DNA of 64,000 nucleotides from Sipunculus nudus. Lineage: Eukaryota; Annelida; Sipuncula; Golfingiida; Sipunculidae. The stretch is from contig CM049313.1 in NCBI GenBank assembly GCA_026874595.1, forward strand, positions 68,938,659 through 69,002,658. The letters are read 5' to 3'. The notes under the pieces were generated by a model. It had not been told where the DNA came from and ran no database searches. It saw only the letters and a list, made by a program, of their open reading frames with translations. Positions 36,180-46,763 of the stretch are shown in pieces; the stretch's first letter is position 1, and each line of letters begins with the position of its first letter. The position numbers and the translations under genes were made by a program.

Positions 36180-37097
36180 AACACCCCTCGCAGGAGTTTT
36201 GAAAGGACCTAGCCTTATTCAATTCCTCGCAGGAATCAACTGAGGTTTTTACCCAACAATCTACGGATTCTTCTTTGGATTAAGACGGCACTTGGGGCTC
36301 CTTAGCATCAAACTCTTATTTGAGTCAACAAAGGAGTTGTACATATTATTTACATGAAAAGAGCCTGGCTCTTGTACTATGCTATGCAGAGATTTTGAAA
36401 CAAAACCAGAAGGTTTGCTATTTGGTCTATTCGCAAGTTTCCAGCAGTCAGATATTAGATGACCTTCCTTCTTGCAGTAATTACAGATTTTATTTGAAAA
36501 TGACTGGTCTTTGTTGGACTTAGACACAGTGGATGTGGACTGAGATGTAGCTATGGGCTTTGCTGAACTATCAGGACTACTAGTACTGGGAGATTGCGCT
36601 GTAAACTTCTTTTGACCATACTGTTTTACATTCTCATTGTGAATGACTGGTTTGATTTGCTAGTAAAGGACATTTTGTGTGTCAATGAATAATCATGAGC
36701 TAACTGAGCAACAATGTCAAGTGTTTCAGGACATTTCTCATCGAGAAAAGTTTTAACATCTGCATTAATGAAGCGCTTAAGTTCTTCAAGCAAAATCAAC
36801 TGGCGCAAATTGTCATAATCTTTCATAACATTTTTAGAACTACACCAGCGATCAAACAACTGCTCTTTTGTCCTAGCAAATTCAACGTAGGTCTGATTTT
36901 TGCGCTTTTCCCAATTTCTTAATTTCTGGCGGTAAGCCTCTGGAACCAATTCATAACCTTTCAGGATTAACCGCTTTACCAGGTCATAGTCAGCAGCAGC
37001 TTCTACTGAAAGCTCTGTATAAATTTCTCTGGCCTTGCCATCAATACACTTTGTAACAGCATAGTCCAATTTTCCTTAGGCCATTTTAAATTTCAGT
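36180..37097 (-). pseudogene. Gag polyprotein, Gmr1-like copy 1, N-terminus missing
   Basis: The frame 37069-36626 has the helical retro-gag region (KLRNWEKRKNQTYVEFARTK, FDRWCSSKNV). The frame 36527-36261 has a CCHC zinc knuckle CNYCKKEGHLISDC (C-x2-C-x4-H-x4-C), followed by acidic, Ser-rich repeats. The coiled-coil start seen in copy 2 is absent. Confidence 0.8.
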
Positions 37098-38129
37098 TAC
37101 CTTAAACAGGTACGGAGACTGTGTGCTGGGATGTTTTGCTTGGACACTTTTGTATGAAGCAAAACTGAACTGATAGTGTGAAAGGATAGTCATAATGTTG
37201 CCCCATATTATGTCCCTTTAAGGTTACATTCTTAGGCTTGATAAGGTACACCTGACAATCACTGCGCCATGGGATACGTGTGTCAATTTGCAAAAGGGAA
37301 CAACCATTCAGCCAACGTTGCCAGTAATTTGAAATATAATGATTTTTTTTCTCGGATAGTGGGCGAAATGAGAAAGTAAAAAAATACACATTGAATGATC
37401 GGTGTGGTTTCCTTCAGTCCGATTCTCGATCGTCTTGTCCGATCTGTGTGTGACCTGTTTAATGGATACGACAAGACGTGTTTGTCAGGTCATGGGCATT
37501 TAAGTGCAGATTTCTATATGACCTGTTGTACCACCTAGACGTTATCAGTAGACTCCAAGAAAGACAGCTTCAGTGTTTGATTTTGATATTTTTTTTTATT
37601 TAAGTGGTTATGAACAGTCTGGATTATTTTAACGGGGCATTTGATATCACTACACGAGGAACGTAATCGGGTGCAACATTTTCTTGTAATGTGATGTTTA
37701 AGCTCAGATGACTTTCAGTATAGCGATCACTCGTTGTCATTCGTCCGTCTGTCCGGCCGTCCGGTCGTCCATTAAATGGTACAAATGGTAACCGTTGGAC
37801 CTCGAAACTTCTAACTGAACACGCAGGGAGGTCCACAAAATATCTTCTTAGAAACCCAGAGGGCCATTTATATTTTCATATAAATTCATATATACATAAA
37901 AAGTCCATTAATTATGCTAACTTTTATTCTCTGGTCAGCAGACGGCAAATTTTCTGAGGTAATGAAGAGTATTTATGTATACAAATATACACGGTAAACT
38001 GAAGTATTTTACGGTTGGTTAATGCTGTTGCCTGGTAACTTCCATTTACTACGTCACGGTTTGGTTGAGGCTCTGACGAACCATATATCGCAGACGGCCA
38101 TTGGAACCCCGGGCAGGGCAGGCGGAAAA
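37098..38129. other. Intergenic, upstream of locus 3
   Basis: A cgtccgtctgtccggccgtc run lies near 37743. The last ~100 bp before 38130 should hold the locus 3 promoter and 5' UTR, with a tacgtcac (CRE-like) site at about 38050. I see no TATA box in a convincing place. Confidence 0.4.
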
Positions 38130-38169
38130 ATGTATCATTTCATTTTGTTGGTTATTGCCTTATTCACAG
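38130..38169 (+). CDS. Locus 3 exon 1: signal peptide
   Basis: ATG at 38130, donor gtaacg, phase 1. It encodes MYHFILLVIALFT plus the start of Gly. The strong hydrophobic core and the length match the first exons of the other loci. Confidence 0.72.
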
Positions 38170-41100
38170 GTAACGTGTTCAATATTTGTTAATTAAATAG
38201 TTGTCAAGTTTATATATATATATAATAAACTGAACGCAACATGACCATCTTTTTGTCAATGGTTTTAATGTATGGGTACATGTATTTGTACTTTAAATCA
38301 TAAACTCAGGTATTGGTATTCATAATTAAGTATATGATATACTTTTATTTACTTGTATCGGCGATTCTCATATACACTTCATCAATCAAAATATGGAAAA
38401 CACAGTATAACTGTAATCTGTGACTTTATGCGCATTATTATTTCGTATTAGGTTGGAAGCTGAGTACCACTTTTACTAATATATGCACGTTTTGCATATA
38501 GAATGAACTGATCTCATAACTAAGGTGCACATGCAGTCCATTAGAAGATTTCCCGACTTACCCTGTCGCCTGAGGGACGATTGTCGGAAGTTCAATGGTT
38601 TCTACCTCTATATTACATAAATTGTTCAATAATGAGGAGTGTTTTTTTTTTCATTTGCTCCACTTAGTCCATGGGCCAGAGCAGATATTGGTACCACCCA
38701 GGGTGGCAAAACTTAAGTAGGTTTCTTTCAAAGGTCTGTGTCTATAGATGATATATTGGTATGATAACTGATCCAGATCAGTCATAGTTATCCGTTACTG
38801 AATGAAGTGACCCTGCATGAAAATTTAAACTTTAATCTGCATCGACTTTTCCACAGTATTAATAACTTCATGAATACAAAAGATATTATTACAAATTTGG
38901 TCTCAATAGATAGCTAATTTTAACCCCCGTATAATTTTTTTTTAATTTTCATCTTCCAAGAAGATAATACAATTTTGATAAGATTTCCTTTGTTATTTAG
39001 TGCTTTTAACTGTTTAGCAAAACACTGCTGTTATTTTCATGTTTTCCCTGATCATATGGCATTTTTATCGAAACATACAAAAAAAGTTCAAATAAAATAT
39101 CGCCCGCCCGCACTGGTTTCTGAAAAAAGTGCCTGAGAACCATACCTTCTTTTTTGGCCTTACATATGTAAACATTTTTCTACCACCTTCATAGGCGGTG
39201 ACTCTTATAAGACAGTTCATTTAACACCATCCTTCTTGTTCCTGATCTACACTTGCAAAGGAAATCTCAAACAGCAGTCATTCATACAATTCTGGCACTG
39301 GCATACAGTGTACTGACATACAAATAAAATCGTCAGCAAATCCGTGTGAGATCCTGAGCAAGGCTTCAATGCGAGCCTGTGCAATGGGATATTTATCAGG
39401 CATAAAGCTTACATGATAATAGGCTTGACCATTATTAGAAAAGTACTTAATTACATTTAAAATTCATGTTTGTATTACACGTACATGTACAAAGCATGTA
39501 CTAAAACATTTTGAACCCGAGTACAAGATTATAAGCTTCTAATAAAACACAAATTCTATTCAAAGATACTTGTTGTGCATGTTCCAATGGCAGCGATGCG
39601 AAGAATGGAGTAGAGGTATGCAATATGACATAAACCTCAAATATGCTAAATAACGGTGTAGTAAACTCCAGATCCTGCTTTAAAAAAATCCTTTTCCTTC
39701 TTACCTGATGACATTTTTGCGGACCAGTGTTAGCCCGAATTTAGCTCAGCTGACTATAAGTCCATTGTCCAAAATTCGGCATACTGTTAAATGTCCCAAA
39801 ACTCTCCTGTTAAACCGAAAACTGGATCATTTCGGTTTTGTTCCTTTGAGAAATAAAGAGAAAAAACCTCAATTGTCCATTAAACAATTATTATCACACT
39901 TAATATCAACTTATCCGTTTTTATCAATATTTACCACAACTATTTTCCTAAATATTTCCTATATACATTCCAGAAATTAAGACAAATTGTGTTATTTCTT
40001 TAAGTTATAGGCCCTATAAAAAGCGCACTTTGAAAAATATCAGAAAGATATTTACTCACTTAACATGATAATTCTTTAAGCTAGAGACTCTTTTTAGGTA
40101 TATAACTTTGTTTAATATAAGATTCAATAGGTTACCCAAAATTAGATCTTTATTTCGTGAATGTTTTAGGTTTTAAGCATAAAAATAAAATCGGTACCTT
40201 AAATTTTCCCCACCTTTGACCATGGCATGATTAACCCCTTTTAGTAGTGTTGATTTAATTTTCACAGCATGTAAACGTAAGTATTTAATGTGTTTATGTC
40301 TATTTGAAAAATAAAAGTGAAATGAAAAAGAAAAGCAACACAGTTGGGCTAGTTATTGAATTTATTTAGGCTCTTTTGTATTCACTTGCATGTTCATAAG
40401 TGAATTCTGCTACTATAATAAGAAATAGATCCCAGAAAAAAAAACATTTTAGGAAATGGTGTCGCATATGAAATGTAAAAATTTTGTATAAACAAATTCA
40501 TAAAAAAATCCAAAAATCATTCAAGTGTGACCAAAACCGAATCAACTATAGAAATCCATAAGATGCACCTGCTAACACAATTAGAATTAGATCTTAGTAA
40601 AACTTTTCGAAATATGGCGATGCATTACAATGTTTTCGGACGGATGGGCTGAGAGACCGACGGGGCTGATCATTATACCCCCCCCCCCCCGCCCCGGCGG
40701 GGGCTAAATGGTAATTCATGGGGTAAAAAATGATGAAATAAAAAATGAGGATCTAATGAACATTTGTTCATTGTTTTCCTGCCTCAGCAGAATGAGAAAT
40801 ACGGCTTTGTTTGTCCTGTATGTGTATGCAGAGGTGTTGTAATTCCAACCATTCCCCCCAATATTAGGAAACACATGGTCATGTCACAAAATATCATCTG
40901 CAACAATTTCTTACTCATAAATAAAAACCAATTATAACAACCAGCCATGGCCTATATTACCTCTTCCTCTCAGACTAAATCTCCATTTCATATTATTTTA
41001 GATTTTTACCCTCAAGGTCAACTTCAGCTAACCACCATGGGTCCCTTGTTTAAGGATGGCCTAAAGTGTTAGCCTGAATGTAAAAAAAAAAATAAAATAA

Positions 41101-44100
41101 AAAGGGACAAAGAAAACCAAGCTGGTACCTTATTCAATCAAAGAATAAAAGGCAATAGCGAAACTGTCATAAGTTCCGCAATCTTAGGTTAAGTGAATAA
41201 AAATACTGAATTTTCGACAGTTTTAAGGGGTAGGGGTAAATATTAGTATCTGCCACTGATGATAAATGCATAAAATGCCACATTTGACACACCATCACAA
41301 AGCCCTGCATCTTACCTATCTATTGAGACCAAATTTGGTATGATAATAGATTGTATTCTTGAAGTTATTAACTAAATACTGTGGAAAAGTCGATGCAGAT
41401 TAAAGTTTAAATTTTCATGCAGGGTCACTACATTCAATAGCGGATAGCTATGACTAGGCTACCACTCTGGATCAGTTAACATACCAATATATCATCTATA
41501 GACCTAGACCTTTAAGAAAAACCTACTTAAGTTTTGCCACCCTGGGTGGTACCAATATGTGAAAAATGAGCTCTGGGCCCATGGACTAACTCTTTGACGT
41601 TGTTACGAAGACAAATTGCTCAGGGGAAAACATCCCGGTTTCGAACCAATGTTGGTGGCGCATAAGTCCGGCGTACCAGCCGCTTCGCTAGCAAAGCAAT
41701 CTTCACTAGCGAGACAGGTCGGTCCGCTTCCATTATGTGCACCCCGTAACACACCCCCTCTTAAGCGCGTTCTGCTATCAGAACAAGACTATTTATCCCA
41801 GGAGTCACACTTGGGTGAGCTTATTCCCTGGGCCACAAAGTTAACCGTCACGTTGGACGAGCCCTCATTTTGTTACGAAGACAAATTGCTCAGGGGAAAA
41901 CATTGGGCCTATCCCGGTTTCGAACCCATATTGGTGGCGCACAAGTCAGGCGTACCAACCGCTTCGCTAGCAAAACAAGCTTCACTAGCGAGACAGTTCG
42001 GTCCACTTTTATGTCATCCCGTAACAACGTTTTGTTACACCTCTTTCATAATTCATTGTGTGCCATCGAGTGTACTGCTCGATCTGAGCCCTCTTGATCC
42101 TTCATAGATGATCGCTCTTCAATGACCCCTCCTCCTAATCATTCCTCGTGATTTGTCCTTTGATCCCTCCACTGATTGATTCTCTTGATCCCTCTTCGGG
42201 ATCCCTCCTGTGGTCCTTTCTAGTACAGTAATCCCTCCCAGTGATCCCTCCTCGCGATCCTTTCTCGTTATCCCTCCTCGCGATCCCTTCGCGTGATCCC
42301 TCCCCGCGATCCCTCCTCGTGATTCTTCCCCGTGATCCCTTTTCGTGATCCATCAAGTGACATGTCCTCGGGATTCCTCTTCGTGAGCAATCCTGTAATC
42401 CCTCCTCGTGATCCATCCTCTGATCCATCCCGTGATCCCTCCAAGTCATTTCTCCTTGTGAACCCTCCTAGTGATCCCTCCTCGCGATCCCTTCTGTGAT
42501 CCATCCCAGCGATCACTTCACGTGATCTATCCTCTTCTCCTAGTCATTCATCGTTTTATCCCTCCTAGTGACCCCTCCTTTGATTCTTACTCATGATCCT
42601 TCCTCGTGATCCATCCTGTGATCCATCTTTCTGATCCATTTTGTGAGCCTTTCTTGTGATCCCTCATTGAGATCCCTCTCCGTGATCCATCTTGTGGTCC
42701 ATCCTTCTGATCCATCTTGTGAGCCCTTCATGTGATCCGTCTTCGTGATCCCTCTCCGTGAACCACTCTGTGATCTATTTTCACGTCCACTGTTCTGCGG
42801 ACTACTGTTTCATTCACATGTAACACATGATCCACTTTTCCTCTCTTGTTCCATCTCATGTAGTACTGCTTTCGCGCGTCATTCCTCCCTGCAGAGTACT
42901 ACTCTAGATACAAGTTCTATTCCATGGAGTACTGCTTCCTTTTTTCCATCCTTGTTTTACGTTAAACGTCGCTTGTAAGCCACTGAGATGACCAAACTGT
43001 TTTATTTTGCTGTGTGTGTTATAAATTTTAGACCGAAACATACAGGGATGTCACGCACTTGCTAACGGCGCATGAGAATGAGGCGGGAGTCTATAAGTCG
43101 TATATCATTTTGTGTTGCTGTGTATTTTTATTTATATTTGAAATATTAGTAATAAAATATTAACAACGTTCAAATAAACGTGAACGGCTATATCCTTCAG
43201 GTGTACAACCAAATGAGGTGTGCGACAACAAACAGTTGAGAGACTGCGTCCAGCCCTTGCTTGACCAGGTCGGGAGTAGCGTCACCAATATCCTTGACCA
43301 TGTAGAAGCCTCCCCGGTCAGAGTTCATCTTGGATGCAACTCGTAAGTTAGATAACGATTTGACCTACTGTTTTCATCCTGTGCGCTGCCTAACCTTTTC
43401 TATACATGCGTATCTAACTTGGTCAATATTTTCGTATGAAATGAAGAAACATGTCACTCTCCAATATATTTTACCGCTTCCCTAAGTGTGTCTACGTACT
43501 ATTTCAACCAAGAATTATATGACAAAAATTACATCATGGCAATCTTGTCGTTTTTTATACTGCAATTAATGATGACGGATCAATGTGACTTAAATTTGTA
43601 TTGAACTGGTGATTTGCATGGGCTTATCGACATTTAAATTTACGAGAACAAAGCTTTGGATAAAATATTAATGAATGGGGGAAGGTACAGTCCTCAGTCC
43701 GGACAAAATCAGAGGAAGTCTGTAAAATATATATTTATATATATATAAAGATTGAAATCGTATACACGGAAAAGTCGTTTCACTGAAGTTTAATAGCATG
43801 GCTATCCATACATCTATATGTACATATATTTATATATATATATATATATTGTAACGGAACCTTGTATCAACAGAACACTTGGTCGTGACGAGCACAAATT
43901 TGGTTATGGAGATAAAACAAAATCAGATTCTGTAACCCTAGGCAGCGTGAAATGTCTGGGGGAAAAAATAAAGATGGTAGTGGTTATTTGTTAACAAATA
44001 ATTATAATATATTCTTAAAACAACCCTAACATTACAATACACTAAATCAATACAATTTCACATTGTAACAACAGTATAACAGCAAATCAATACAATTACA

Positions 44101-44811
44101 AAGTATAATAAATCAAGTGTACAGTACCTGGATACCACCACTGTCACAGCGACAACAAGACCTTTAAAGCATATAATCCAGATGAACAGTTCACATAAAT
44201 CTTCTCAGAAAATAATCGTCCAATTCAGTCACAAAGTCAATCTGCTGTAATACAAACAGTGATCCCAAAGGTAAACTGAAGACTATATAAAATCCGTTAC
44301 AAATTTCAAGAAAATCTATAACTGCTGCACTTATCGGAAAAGGTCCACAAACTGACTTACACTCTTCTATGTCCACTGGAATATATCTCTCCTCACTCCT
44401 CGTCTCTATGACACAGCCCCTACTCTATAACTTTTCACCTCAAGCCGAGAAATTTCCATTTCCTGAACAATCCAAAGAACCCAACAATACACACGTTACA
44501 GGAAACATCTAAAGGAAAGAGCGCTGTGTTTCTATATGTCAGGGTTCACACGTGGGCCGGACCGGCTCGGCAAGGTGATGTTGCCATAACAACGAGCTAT
44601 GAGTGCTACAGGAATCAAATGTCAACAACACATGGAACATCCCTGCGCACAATAAAACAGACATCTGTAACTATATGTATATATATAACTATATATGTAA
44701 CTATATAACTCTGGAGAAAAACAACACTTAATTCACAAGAACTAAATTGCATTATAATAAATAAGCTAATCACGGTAAGTATATATATATATAATTATTA
44801 TTAATACTATT

Positions 44812-44869
<58 letters not shown>

Positions 44870-45000
44870 TACAAAATGAAGACGAGTCAAGTATTTTCAA
44901 GTCTGAAAATACTTGACTCGTCTTCATTTTGTATAATTATAAAGCTCTGGTGAAATGCCATAGAGCACTCTAGTAGTTGTTGCTTGCAGTAAACCTGCAG

Positions 45001-45052
<52 letters not shown>

Positions 45053-46531
45053 TTACAGTGATTAGCTTATTTATTATAATGCAATTTAGTTCTTGCCATT
45101 CTGCATAATTTCAGACACAAATATGTCAGATATGTGATTGGTAAACTATAAATTACAATACACTTTGTTTTTGTCCTTGTCGGATGAAACTACCGAAAAG
45201 ACTACAAACCATGCATCTCGTATTAGGCTCGTAAAATTACATATATTCTATATTTTGTTATGCCTCGTGTCTACTAATTGTAGGAATTTGAGGACATCAG
45301 TGTCTCAGTGTTGGCATGACGTACTGGATGGCTGTCAATCATTAGGCGTTGTGTCTGAGGGAGAAGGGTTCAAAGCCGCAATGGACTTTATGTGCGGAGA
45401 AGGGATGGAAGGTACATGTACACACAAAGCTGTAAATAATTACGAGAGTGCCTTGAGGAAACCGGGTAAAGTAGCGGTATTGATAATGCATGAAATGGGT
45501 TCATTTACAACAGAAATAAACTTTTAAGTGTTTTTACGTTTTCTATGGATGAAAGGATCAAGAGTTGAACTGATCGTATTCCGGTTTATAATTGGCCCAG
45601 TGGAAATCCACTTTCGGAACGGCACGTTTAAATAAATATATTTTATAACTGAGAGTTAATCACAGTATTTAACTTTTGACGTTATTTATTTATAATACAT
45701 TCCTCTTGTCAATTTATTCCTTTTGGATATAAATATTAATCAATAGAAAATGTTTGTTGACCGTACACCATTTTCTTCTCCCAGCCTTCAATAACAGCCA
45801 CGTGTGTTTGAACACGAAGAAGGATCCTATCACTGCGTGTTTCGGGATGTGTTTTTACTGAACAGGGACGTTAGAAATCGGAAACTGATGTGCAAGTAAG
45901 TCATTGTGCATATAACAGAAATATACTTCGATGATAGTCTGATAACTTGATTGGTTTGTGATTGGTTGTTAAGCCTTCGCACGAACTCGGAATCTAATGT
46001 TTAAAATGTGAGATAACGTTTTAATTATTAGTATGTCAAAAAGGATATCTGAAATTGCGAGTGATTGCCGGTACTTATAGCCAACTAAATGGATGCATTT
46101 GGTTAATTTGATATTGATTTTATTTGACAAGCAAGGCCAATAACTGTCTTCTTCCAAAATCATCTCTTCACAATAAACACACTGTTAATTGCAGATAGGA
46201 TCCGGAAATGTTTGAAAAAGCAATGTAAACTTCTGATAATTTATTTTTACATATGTTTTAATAATTGGTGTGGCATGACAGTGACACTGATTTTACTTAA
46301 TCAACTCTTTCTGTACAGGAAGATGGATATTTTGGAGAATTGTATGGCTGAAAGAGTGACGGACTGTGGGAACACGGCGGTCACATGGACCATGGGCTTC
46401 CACAAGGTCCTGACAGGCTACCTGTACAACATGTCCAGATGTAAGTATCAGGCTCTCACAGGTTATATGTTTCAGACTACATTTAAGATTAGCTGTGTCA
46501 TAGAAATAAGCAATTATTTTTATTATTATTA

Positions 46532-46576
<45 letters not shown>

Positions 46577-46669
46577 ATTATCGAGTTATCATTATCTGAG
46601 GATGTTGATTTTGGACATTCTGTTGCATCTCCTGTGGATGTCGTGTATGATGATGATGATTTTTTATTA

Positions 46670-46763
<94 letters not shown>

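Larger units (their letters stand above)
31786..37097 (-). mobile_element. Gmr1-like LTR retrotransposon, copy 1, 5'-truncated
   Basis: Minus-strand element. The 3' LTR is 31786-32582, the polypurine tract 32583-32594 (minus AGGAGGGGGAG). Going from right to left it encodes gag (37069-36180), protease (35858-35750), integrase (35280-34110), RT (34068-33156) and RNase H (33139-32819). The 5' LTR, primer site and gag start are missing: similarity to copy 2 stops at about 37097. Several frameshifts and stops make it inactive. The gene order IN-before-RT with Gypsy-like sequences is the Gmr1 arrangement. The left end abuts (TA)n. Confidence 0.85.

Noticed and set aside
39708-39980. 90-codon frame inside the 2.9-kb inverted-repeat element as a transposase
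   Set aside because: No DDE/D motif or DNA-binding domain is visible; it is too short.
41616-42107. 163-codon frame on the plus strand
   Set aside because: It runs through both LTR units and the internal region of the TRIM on the wrong strand for its promoter; the internal similarity is the direct repeat.
42135-42516. Asp/Gly/Arg-rich frames on the minus strand
   Set aside because: They are translations of the gtgatccctcctc minisatellite.
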